Positions 16,912-24,295 of a DNA stretch of 64,000 bases are shown piece after piece (positions within the stretch are counted from its first letter, which is position 1; the number at the start of each line of letters is the position of its first letter). The stretch comes from Fusobacterium_C necrophorum_A. GTDB lineage: Bacteria; Fusobacteriota; Fusobacteriia; Fusobacteriales; Fusobacteriaceae. A model generated the notes under the pieces. That model was not told where the DNA came from. It did not search any database and saw nothing but the letters and a program-made list of their open reading frames with translations. Both the position numbers and the translations under genes were made by a program. The stretch is taken from assembly GCF_004134945.1 (NCBI RefSeq), contig NZ_SBAP01000006.1, positions 1 to 64,000 on the forward strand, given 5' to 3'.

Positions 16912-17958
16912 TTATTTTCCTCCTTGCTCATATATTTCAATTTTTTTTATCTTCCTTCTGTTTCCGAATAATTTTTTCATGATATACAGCTCCTGCTCCG
17001 TATAAATTTTTGGCTTCTCTATAAATGACTCTTTTATCTCCTCTAAGACTCTATAAAATTCCTTATACTCTTTTTGAGCTTCTTCCATACTTACAAGGCT
17101 AAATTTTATGCTATCATTAGGAAGCATTTGAGCAAGCTTCGGTAAATCCACTCTGATAACAGTGGCAATTTTAGTATAACCTCCTGTTGTTTGCCTATCT
17201 GCCAACAAAATAATGGGTTGCCCGTTACCGGGAACTTGTATAGAACCAAAAACTGCAGCATCCGATATGATATCCGCTTTATCCCTATGTTTGATAGCTT
17301 CTCCTGCCAATCTCATTCCCATTCTGTCTGCATCTTTTGTAACTTGGTATGTATTTTCCAACATTGTTTTTATCGCAGCTTCCTCAAAATAATGATCTTG
17401 TGGGCCTAAGAGGATTCTAATATCTTGATGATGCTTATATTCCGGAATATATTTTCTATCCAAACTATGTTTTTTAGATAGAACTTTTACATCTTTGAAG
17501 GGGATGATATCTCCCGTCTTAAATGCTCTTCCTTCCAACCCGCCTAATTTCGATTTTAAAAGAGTCGATTTGCTTCCCATAACAAGAGGAACATCAATTT
17601 CAGCGGAAAAAGCTAAATAAGTTCTGATACCGCTTTTTAAGCTGCCAAAAGAAAGGATATCCCCTTTTTTTACCTGAATGGACTCCCACATTTTCACATC
17701 TTGATGATTTATTTTCGGTTGAATATTCGCTCCCGTAATCGCGATTGTCACATCAAAGTCAAATTCCAAGCTGGGTCCTAAAAACTGAATTTCCAACACT
17801 GCATTTTTTTTATCTCTTTCTACCAGATAATTCGCCACGGTAAAAGCAAATTCGTCCATAGCACCGGACACGGGAATTCCAAATTGTTGATAACCGATCC
17901 TTCCAATATCTTGAATCGTTGTACATAATCCGGCTTTGTGAACTTTTATACTAGGCAT
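16912..17958 (-). CDS. pxpC: 5-oxoprolinase subunit C (KipA/biotin-dependent-carboxylase-like)
   Basis: 348 residues of the PxpC/KipA (AHS2) family: an early G-x-G-R-I-G-Y-Q-Q-F-G-I-P-x-S-G-A-M-D motif, L-G-P-Q-D-H-Y-F and the late D-R-Q-T-T-G-G-Y motif. With PxpA and PxpB it forms the ATP-dependent 5-oxoprolinase that opens pyroglutamate to glutamate in the cytoplasm. It overlaps pxpB by 8 nt. The full set pxpA-transporter-pxpB-pxpC is present, which makes the assignment firm. Confidence 0.92.
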   Translation of the reverse strand: MPSIKVHKAGLCTTIQDIGRIGYQQFGIPVSGAMDEFAFTVANYLVERDKKNAVLEIQFLGPSLEFDFDVTIAITGANIQPKINHQDVKMWESIQVKKGDILSFGSLKSGIRTYLAFSAEIDVPLVMGSKSTLLKSKLGGLEGRAFKTGDIIPFKDVKVLSKKHSLDRKYIPEYKHHQDIRILLGPQDHYFEEAAIKTMLENTYQVTKDADRMGMRLAGEAIKHRDKADIISDAAVFGSIQVPGNGQPIILLADRQTTGGYTKIATVIRVDLPKLAQMLPNDSIKFSLVSMEEAQKEYKEFYRVLEEIKESFIEKPKIYTEQELYIMKKLFGNRRKIKKIEIYEQGGK

Positions 17959-18700
17959 TTAACTCACCTCTCTTCACTTTACGAATCTTCCATTTATATT
18001 CCCTGTTCTCTACTTTTTTCAAAATATGATTGTATTCTTCTTCCGAGATGGAAACATATCGTATATAATCTCCGGCATTGATGTAAACAGGAGTATCGCT
18101 TTCAGGATTATATAATGTTAATGGAGTTCTCCCTATAATTCTCCAACCGCCGGGGGACATGGAAGGATACATCCCCGTTTGTTTGCCTGCAATTCCAACC
18201 GAACCCGGATAAATTTGCAATCGGGGACTTTCCAATCTGGGAGTTGCAATTTTTTCGGACATTCCCCCTAAGTAAGTGAAGCCCGGCATAAAACCGAGCA
18301 TATAAACCAAATAATCCCTTCCCGTATGAATGTCAATGACTTCTTCTTTGGAAAGTTTATTGTACTCTGCCACATAAGATAAATCAGGTCCGAAGTCATC
18401 ATTATACAAAGTAGGAATTTCAATTAAAGTAACTTCTTCCTCTTCCATTGTTTCCTTCTCATCTTGTAACAGAGTTTTTAACTTCTCCACTAAAGTTTGA
18501 TAATCCAGTTTCAACACATCATAATTGACAAGTAAAGAACAATAGGTCGGAACAAGTTCCACAATTCCGTCTATCCTCTCTTTTTTTATATTATCCATCA
18601 TTTTTCTAATTTTTTTGTTAGTATCGACAGAGATTTCATTGCCGAATTCCATAACTAGGGCTGAATCCCCTGAAAATAGAAATGTTACTGAATTTTCCAT
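17951..18700 (-). CDS. pxpB: 5-oxoprolinase subunit B (KipI-like)
   Basis: 249 residues of the PxpB/KipI (AHS1) family, with F-S-G-D-S-A-L-V-M-E-F-G near the start, the central G-F-M-P-G-F-T-Y-L-G-G and the late P-G-G-W-R-I-I-G-R-T-P. It partners PxpC in the ATP-using part of 5-oxoproline hydrolysis. The start codon is preceded by GGAGGG. Family members in Bacillus were first named for inhibition of kinase KinA, but the operon context supports the metabolic role. Confidence 0.92.
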   Translation of the reverse strand: MENSVTFLFSGDSALVMEFGNEISVDTNKKIRKMMDNIKKERIDGIVELVPTYCSLLVNYDVLKLDYQTLVEKLKTLLQDEKETMEEEEVTLIEIPTLYNDDFGPDLSYVAEYNKLSKEEVIDIHTGRDYLVYMLGFMPGFTYLGGMSEKIATPRLESPRLQIYPGSVGIAGKQTGMYPSMSPGGWRIIGRTPLTLYNPESDTPVYINAGDYIRYVSISEEEYNHILKKVENREYKWKIRKVKRGELNA

Positions 18701-18713
18701 TCTAGTCCCTCCA

Positions 18714-19901
18714 TTAAGCGAATAATTTTGTTAAACTTGATAGAGATTGCACCCCTATATATGCTGTGACAAGAACAACGATCCAGCCCAATAGAAACAA
18801 AATATTGGAGTGTCTATACTTTCCAACAATATCCTGTTTTTTGCTGGCTATCAAAGTGATTGCCAAAGTAATCGGTAAAATAAGTCCATTCAGTGAACCT
18901 GCAAGAACGAGCAGTTTTACCGGTTTTCCTAAAAATATCAAAATGAGAGTGGATACTACAATAAAGCCGATGATACATAAATTTTCATGTTCTTTCACAA
19001 CTGTAAATAAGGTTTTTAAGAAAGAGACACTCGTATATGCGGCTCCGACAATAGAGGTTAAGGCAGCTGCTAAGAATACTAGACCGAATATTTTGTATCC
19101 AAGTGTCCCTGCTGCAATTTTGAAAGCATCTGCTGCAGGGTTTGCAGAATCCAGTTGATTTCCAAGAGAAACAACACCTAAAACGGCTAAAAATAAGAAA
19201 ATTCTTACTATGGTGGCAACTCCCATTCCTAGGATTGCAGATTTATTCACTTGTGCCAGATTTTCTTCTCCGACAATTCCGGCATCAATAAGTCTGTGTC
19301 CACCGGAAAACATAATATACCCCCCAACCGTTCCTCCAATTAAAGTGATAATCGCCATTAAATTGATAGAGCTTGGAGCAAAAGTTTCTTTTATGGCAGT
19401 TCCAACAGGCGGATTGGTTGAAAAGGCAACATAGGCTATCAGCAAAATCATAATGGAACCTAAAATCTGAGTCAACTTATCCATAAGTCTTGAAGCGGAT
19501 TTAAAGGAGAATATAATCACTCCTAATGCCCCGCTGATGAGAGCGGCTAATTTTAAATCGAAATCAAATAAAACTTGAAAACCTAAGGCCGCTCCTCCGA
19601 CATTCCCTATATTGAATGCCAAACCGCCTAAACACACTAAAAAGGTAATAAAATATCCAAGTCCCGGCAAAACACGATTTGCAATATCCTGTCCTCTCAT
19701 CTTAGAAACGGCGAGCACTCTCCATACATTTAACTGGGCGACAAAAGACATTATAACGGAAACCAAGATTACAAAAGCAAAGGTTGCCCCCATATCTTTT
19801 GTGAAAACAGCAGTTTGCGTCATAAATCCCGGTCCGATTGCCGAAGTTGCCATTAAAAAAGCGGCTCCTAAAAGAACAGATATATTATTTTTCTTCTCCA
19901 T
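18714..19901 (-). CDS. NRAMP-related (YcsG-type) membrane transporter of the pxp operon
   Basis: About 395 residues with eleven hydrophobic segments. The first carries A-T-S-A-I-G-P-G-F-M-T-Q-T, corresponding to the D-P-G-N motif of NRAMP metal transporters but lacking the metal-binding Asp and Asn. This marks the YcsG subfamily found inside pxp operons, where 5-oxoproline rather than a divalent metal is the likely cargo (inference from context). The start at 19901 has AGGTG 6 nt upstream; the longer ORF uses a GTG that forms part of that ribosome site. Confidence 0.85.
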   Translation of the reverse strand: MEKKNNISVLLGAAFLMATSAIGPGFMTQTAVFTKDMGATFAFVILVSVIMSFVAQLNVWRVLAVSKMRGQDIANRVLPGLGYFITFLVCLGGLAFNIGNVGGAALGFQVLFDFDLKLAALISGALGVIIFSFKSASRLMDKLTQILGSIMILLIAYVAFSTNPPVGTAIKETFAPSSINLMAIITLIGGTVGGYIMFSGGHRLIDAGIVGEENLAQVNKSAILGMGVATIVRIFLFLAVLGVVSLGNQLDSANPAADAFKIAAGTLGYKIFGLVFLAAALTSIVGAAYTSVSFLKTLFTVVKEHENLCIIGFIVVSTLILIFLGKPVKLLVLAGSLNGLILPITLAITLIASKKQDIVGKYRHSNILFLLGWIVVLVTAYIGVQSLSSLTKLFA

Positions 19902-19916
19902 GTGAATCACCTCGTC

Positions 19917-20690
19917 TTATTTTATAAATTCATATAATGATTTTACTTCAATTCCATTTGCAATCAATGATTTTCTTATTCTATCCACAAATTCAATCGC
20001 TTTCGGATTATCTCCATGGACGCAGATAGAATCGGCAGCTATATCAATTTCTTCTCCGCTGACCGCAGTCACTTTTTTCGTTTTCACCATTTTTATCACT
20101 CTGGCAATCGCTTCCTCAGGATCCTTCACAAAGGCTCCGGGTAAACTTCGATTCACAAGAGTTCCATCCGCATTATATCCTCGATCTGCAAACACTTCTT
20201 CTGCTACTCTTAATCCTCTTCTTTTTCCTTCCTTCGCCATATAACTTCCACTTAAAGTCATAAGAATTATCTCTTTATCAAATTGCTCTATTCCCTCCAA
20301 GACTGCATCAGCCAAGTCTTTTTCAACCGCTGCCATATTATAGAAGGCTCCATGTAATTTTATATGTTGCAGTCTTGTTCCGTTCGCTTTTGCAAAAGCA
20401 TCTAAAGCACCTAACTGATATAGCATATATACTCTGGCTTCCTCAGGGCTTACTATCATTTTCCGTCTACCAAAACCCAATAAATCCGGGTAGCCCGGAT
20501 GAGCCCCGACAGCAACCTTGTTCTCCTTTGCAATCTTAACGGTTTTCTCCATAATCAAAGGATCTCCTGCATGCCAACCGCAAGCACAGTTTACACTGGT
20601 CACACATTTCATAATTTCTTCATCCATTCCAAGTTTGTAAGCTCCATAGCCTTCCCCAATATCAGAATTCAGATCTACAAAAAATGCCAT
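19917..20690 (-). CDS. pxpA: 5-oxoprolinase subunit A (LamB/YcsF family)
   Basis: 257 residues with the family hallmarks D-L-N-S-D-I-G-E-G-Y-G at the start, N-C-A-C-G-W-H-A-G-D-P, G-A-H-P-G-Y-P-D and the late I-C-V-H-G-D-N. PxpA is the hydrolase-type partner of PxpBC in ATP-dependent 5-oxoproline opening. It is the first gene of a five-gene operon continuing to the PTS gene. Confidence 0.93.
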   Translation of the reverse strand: MAFFVDLNSDIGEGYGAYKLGMDEEIMKCVTSVNCACGWHAGDPLIMEKTVKIAKENKVAVGAHPGYPDLLGFGRRKMIVSPEEARVYMLYQLGALDAFAKANGTRLQHIKLHGAFYNMAAVEKDLADAVLEGIEQFDKEIILMTLSGSYMAKEGKRRGLRVAEEVFADRGYNADGTLVNRSLPGAFVKDPEEAIARVIKMVKTKKVTAVSGEEIDIAADSICVHGDNPKAIEFVDRIRKSLIANGIEVKSLYEFIK

Positions 20691-20833
20691 AATATTGCCT
20701 CCTTATATAAAATTTAGTTATCATTTCTCCCATCTATTTTCTTATCTAAAGGAATGAAAGACTTTCTCTACTATAAAACACATTATTTTCTTATATTTAT
20801 TTATAAAATCAATTTTAAAAAAATTTTTTATAT

Positions 20834-20862
20834 ATTTTATAAATTAAAAGATTCTTTGTCAA
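20834..20862 (-). promoter_or_regulatory. Promoter of the pxp operon
   Basis: TTGACA (20857-20862), 17 bp, TAAAAT (20834-20839). Transcription would begin near 20,827, giving an unusually long AT-rich leader of about 137 nt before pxpA; I see no known riboswitch in it. Confidence 0.7.
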
Positions 20863-20983
20863 GAAAAATAAAAGCATAGTTCAGCATACTCTTTCGAAAA
20901 ACTCTCTCCATACATCTTTCATGTGCTTACAAAAGTTTTCAAAATTTGTGCAGAAGAATTTTGATTTATAGCCCTAACAGTAT

Positions 20984-21016
20984 ATAAAAAAGGGAGAAAT
21001 TTAAAAGATTTCTCCC
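20984..21016 (-). terminator. Second minus-strand terminator hairpin
   Basis: GGGAGAAAT (20992-21000) pairs perfectly with ATTTCTCCC (21008-21016); on the minus strand it is followed by six T. It lies about 90 nt beyond the stronger hairpin that ends the omptin gene. It is either a back-up terminator or the end of a short RNA. Confidence 0.65.
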
Positions 21017-21092
21017 CTTATATAGCGATTTTATTATTTTATTTTTTTCAGCAACACGATTTGACAAAGAACCATAGTTTTTACTCTTTTTT

Positions 21093-21134
21093 ATATTAAA
21101 AAGGTATCAATGAATTTTTTAATTCATTGATACC
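21093..21134 (-). terminator. Terminator of the omptin-like gene
   Basis: A perfect 14-bp stem, GGTATCAATGAATT with AATTCATTGATACC, and a 4-nt loop (21103-21134), with a T-rich tail on the minus strand. It starts 16 nt after the omptin stop codon. Confidence 0.85.
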
Positions 21135-21150
21135 AAAAAGCTCAGACTTA

Positions 21151-22224
21151 TTAAAACTTGTATTCAAATCCCAAAGATGAAGCTATAGTTTTATTCGATA
21201 TTCCTGAAAGATTTTTTATATTTTCAACCTTACCATCTTCATCTGTATGTCTGACATTTGATTTTTTATTTTTAAAATATTTTGCAAGTTCTATTTCATA
21301 TTTTAAAGTGAAAGATTCATTCCAATGATACTTGATGGCAATATTAGAAGATAGATATTTAATTGATTTATATTTTTCAAAACTTTCCATTTTTCCTCTT
21401 TCCAAATGTCTATCTTTTGCCCTTGCTCTTCCCCAAGCACTTCCTTTTAAAAGCAAATTGACTTCCCAATTGGAATTAATTGTATAATCAAAGTACATTC
21501 CTAAATACGGTGTCATAAATCTTTGTTTATATGTAATCCCTTTGTTACCATCTCCCGAAATCAAAAGATAAGAACCTGTTCCGGGAATAAAATTCTTTTG
21601 ATCTCCACCTAATGCATAAAATTCAAATTTATCATAGTTTAATCCGACCATAGGAGCTATTTTATATTTATCATCCTTTTTCAGATAATATTTAGCCGTC
21701 AAATCCAAACCTATGATACTTTTTACATAATTTTTATTTTTACTGAAATTTGATAACTCTCCTCTATCTTTTTCTTTTGGCGTATATTGAACAACATATT
21801 GATCTCCGCCATCTTCATCTTTTTTTACGTCAAGCTTTACTCCCAAAACTTTACTTTTCTCTTCTGCTACAGCCTTAGCCTCTTTCTCAGTCAATCCTGT
21901 TCTTAAAACTACAGGCTCGGATTCTTCTGCTGTACTGAACCAATCATAGTCTTTCATATAGCCACTTCTAATGCTATTTCCTATATTTTTTCTTCCTCTT
22001 ATTGAAAATTCCCAATTGTTATATTCATAGTCATAACCTAAATTTAGCATCGGAACATTTTTTATCTCCCATTTCAAGTAGCTTATTTTATCTCCATTCG
22101 TGGGAATATAGACATATTCTCCAGCTTTTCCGTTAAGATTTTGAATATCTGCACTAACCTTCCCTCCATTAGCATATACTGTAGCAGACAAAATTAATGT
22201 CATAATTGCCAAATATTTTTTCAT
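21151..22224 (-). CDS. Omptin-family outer-membrane protease
   Basis: 357 residues with a signal peptide (MKKYLAIMTLILSATVYA) and a beta-barrel pattern of alternating aromatic strands ending in the terminal phenylalanine F-E-Y-K-F. The catalytic Asp pair of omptins is visible in M-K-D-Y-D-W and the Asp-His pair in A-K-D-R-H, matching D83/D85 and D210/H212 of OmpT. Omptins cleave between basic residues on host proteins (plasminogen, antimicrobial peptides, complement) at the cell surface. Between the D-Y-D-W motif and the next strand there is an insertion of roughly 50 charged residues (about residues 105-160) absent from enterobacterial omptins, which are about 290-300 residues mature. It is monocistronic, with its own promoter and terminator. 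Confidence 0.75.
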   Translation of the reverse strand: MKKYLAIMTLILSATVYANGGKVSADIQNLNGKAGEYVYIPTNGDKISYLKWEIKNVPMLNLGYDYEYNNWEFSIRGRKNIGNSIRSGYMKDYDWFSTAEESEPVVLRTGLTEKEAKAVAEEKSKVLGVKLDVKKDEDGGDQYVVQYTPKEKDRGELSNFSKNKNYVKSIIGLDLTAKYYLKKDDKYKIAPMVGLNYDKFEFYALGGDQKNFIPGTGSYLLISGDGNKGITYKQRFMTPYLGMYFDYTINSNWEVNLLLKGSAWGRARAKDRHLERGKMESFEKYKSIKYLSSNIAIKYHWNESFTLKYEIELAKYFKNKKSNVRHTDEDGKVENIKNLSGISNKTIASSLGFEYKF

Positions 22225-22282
22225 TCCTATTTCCTCCTTATAAAATTATTCACTTTAAAAAATTTCCCAATCGACAGATTAG

Positions 22283-22369
22283 CTATAATAAAATTGATTG
22301 ATAGAAAAAATCTATATACAGGAGTATAGACACAGTCTTGGAATAATATACAGATATTGTCCAAATCAT
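22283..22369 (-). CDS. Possible 28-residue leader peptide upstream of the omptin gene
   Basis: An ATG at 22369 follows GGAGG by 8 nt, a better ribosome site than many real genes here, and opens 28 codons (MIWTISVYYSKT...) ending in TAG. It lies within the roughly 180-nt leader of the omptin transcript and stops about 58 nt before the omptin ATG. Hydrophobic composition fits a small membrane peptide or a translated leader, but chance is not excluded. No family is recognised. Confidence 0.3.
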   Translation of the reverse strand: MIWTISVYYSKTVSILLYIDFFYQSILL

Positions 22370-22413
22370 TGTCGACACCTCCTACTCATTTCATTGACCA
22401 AAATATTTCAATC

Positions 22414-22442
22414 ATTATACACTGTTTTTCTCTTTTAAACAA
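22414..22442 (-). promoter_or_regulatory. Promoter of the omptin-like gene
   Basis: TTGTTT (22437-22442), 17 bp, TATAAT (22414-22419). The predicted transcript start near 22,407 leaves a long leader that contains a ribosome site and a short ORF. Confidence 0.6.
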
Positions 22443-22662
22443 TAGTTTCTCCACCTTTTAAACAAAAAATTCTATTGAAGAAAAAATAAAAGTGAAATCC
22501 CCAAGTAGAAGAATGGAGCAAATACTCACATCAAGTATATACCGGTATTTTTGTGTCATAGTAGTGCAAAGAATTTATATTCACTTGTTTAACAGCAGTA
22601 ATGTAGAACAGTATCGGCAATTGATGAAAGAATCAATATATAATATCAGGTACTTTAAATTC
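22443..22662. other. Intergenic stretch without a recognisable gene
   Basis: About 220 nt between the omptin promoter and the tRNA terminator. A 66-codon plus-strand frame (22492-22692) has no ribosome site, unusual composition and no family resemblance. It runs into the A-tract of the tRNA terminator, so I do not call it a gene. Decayed coding DNA is possible. Confidence 0.4.
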
Positions 22663-22701
22663 AAAAAAAAAAAAGGGTTATCAAAAGACTAAGACAACCC
22701 C
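22663..22701 (-). terminator. Terminator of the tRNA transcript
   Basis: On the minus strand GGGTTGTC pairs with GATAACCC (one wobble) and is followed by twelve T (22663-22674). It lies about 95 nt after tRNA-Gln. Confidence 0.85.
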
Positions 22702-22794
22702 AAAACTACGCTGGATTGAGTAAAAATTTACCTTACCGTTCTCTGTCAAAGTAAATTTTTACGCATCTCAAATCCGCATAGAATAAGTGTTCTA

Positions 22795-22869
22795 TGGCTG
22801 GGATGGCTGGATTCGAACCAACGCATAACGGAGTCAAAGTCCGTTGCCTTACCGCTTGGCGACATCCCA
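22795..22869 (-). tRNA. trnQ: tRNA-Gln (anticodon TTG)
   Basis: The acceptor stem TGGGATG/CATCCCA, a TTCGAATC T-loop and a seven-base anticodon loop CTTTGAC with TTG at its centre are visible. The 3' CCA is encoded. It is followed by a strong terminator and lies 3 nt after tRNA-Pro. Confidence 0.93.
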
Positions 22870-22872
22870 AGA

Positions 22873-22949
<77 letters not shown>

Positions 22950-22964
22950 TACCGAACAAAGAAA

Positions 22965-22993
22965 ATGATATCACACTCTCCGTCCCATGTCAA
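22965..22993 (-). promoter_or_regulatory. tRNA operon promoter overlapping the MATE gene end
   Basis: TTGACA (22988-22993), 17 bp, TATCAT (22965-22970). The -35 box and spacer are also the last codons of the MATE efflux gene, whose stop codon touches the -10 box. Confidence 0.75.
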
Positions 22994-24293
22994 GAAATTT
23001 TTTTCTTTTTGGATAGTTTTGGTAACAAAAAATACTGATAGAAGTGCTAGCTTCTGTAAAAGTTAAAACCAACCACATTCCGGTCACTCCCCATACTGCC
23101 GGCAAAAGATATAAAAAAGGGAGCAAAAAAAGAAAACTTCTTCCAAAAGAAAATATATTTGCCAATCTTCCGTTTCCAACAGCTTGATAATAAGAAATGG
23201 AGAGTAAATTAAAGGCTACGAAAAAAATGGAAGTGCAGTAGAGCAACAAACCTCTTGCAGCAAACAGTATAAAATTTCTATCGGAATGATAGAAACTCAT
23301 AATGGATTCTTTTTGAAAAAATACGAAGGCAAAACATAAAACGGAAATTCCCAGAGCTAAAGATTTCGCTTTCCTATAGACTTCCTTCCCTTTTTCTCTC
23401 TCTTTTTTTCCGAAAAAGAAGCTGACAATAGGTTGTAAGCCTTGTCCTAAGCCTGTAAATAACATTCGAAAGAAATAAAAAGTGGAGGCTACAATACAAA
23501 ATGCCGATACACTGATTTCTCCTCCATATCTCATAAATTGGATATTGAAGAGAACTAAAACAATGGCTGCCGCAAATTCCATAATAAAGGAAGAAAAACC
23601 TATACTAAACAATCTTTGCAACAAAGACCACGAAATTTTTCGAGGAAGGAAAGGGATAAAAATCCTCTTTTTTCGGAAAAAGAAAAACAGCAGAAAAAAG
23701 GATAAAATTTGTCCCATAGAACTTGCAATGGCTGCCCCTTGAATTCCTAAATGCAGCGAAAAAATAAAAATCCAATCAAAAAACACATTACAAAGAGCTC
23801 CCGCCAGCATACTGAAAAATGCATATTTCGGAGCTCCTAAATTTCGAACGGCGGCATTCCAACCGGTAGAAATCATCAGAAAAATCATTCCGACGGTACA
23901 GGGATATAAATATCCCCGAATCATAGCTTCCAAACTTGTTTCTCCTCCCAAAATCCATAGTACCTGTTTGGAACAAAAAAAGACTAAGAATACTAAAACA
24001 ACATAAAAAAGAAAATTCAAACAATGAATATAAGAAAGACACAACTCCTCCAGGTGTTTCTTCCCATGATATAAGCTAATCAAAGTCGAAGCTCCCATTC
24101 CAATCATAAGACTAATCGCTGAAGAGATTGTAATAATAGGATATGCTATATTTAAAGCGGCCAACGCTTCCTTTCCCACTCCACGCCCTACAAAAATACT
24201 GTCGACAATAACATACAGGGCTATCACCAATAGCCCTGTAGTAGATGGTACCATGTATTGTAATAATAAATAATTTAATGATTTTTCTTTCAT
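22971..24293 (-). CDS. MATE-family multidrug/cation antiporter
   Basis: 440 residues with twelve membrane segments in two related halves. The N-terminus (P-S-T-T-G-L-L-V-I-A-L-Y-V-I-V-D-S-I-F-V-G) and later G-L-G-Q-G-L-Q-P-I-V-S-F are typical of the DinF/MepA-like MATE group. It exports cationic drugs or metabolites using a sodium or proton gradient. It starts 2 nt after the PEPCK-like gene, so the three genes from 26373 to 22971 form an operon. The last bases double as promoter for the tRNAs. Confidence 0.88.
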   Translation of the reverse strand: MKEKSLNYLLLQYMVPSTTGLLVIALYVIVDSIFVGRGVGKEALAALNIAYPIITISSAISLMIGMGASTLISLYHGKKHLEELCLSYIHCLNFLFYVVLVFLVFFCSKQVLWILGGETSLEAMIRGYLYPCTVGMIFLMISTGWNAAVRNLGAPKYAFFSMLAGALCNVFFDWIFIFSLHLGIQGAAIASSMGQILSFFLLFFFFRKKRIFIPFLPRKISWSLLQRLFSIGFSSFIMEFAAAIVLVLFNIQFMRYGGEISVSAFCIVASTFYFFRMLFTGLGQGLQPIVSFFFGKKEREKGKEVYRKAKSLALGISVLCFAFVFFQKESIMSFYHSDRNFILFAARGLLLYCTSIFFVAFNLLSISYYQAVGNGRLANIFSFGRSFLFLLPFLYLLPAVWGVTGMWLVLTFTEASTSISIFCYQNYPKRKKFLDMGRRV

Positions 24294-24295
24294 AA

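Noticed and set aside
18714..19901. Manganese/iron NRAMP transporter
   Set aside because: The D-P-G-N metal motif lacks its Asp and Asn, and the gene is inside the pxp operon, as in the YcsG group.
22492..22692. 66-codon plus-strand ORF as a transposase remnant
   Set aside because: No ribosome site and no recognisable motif; it runs into the tRNA terminator A-tract.
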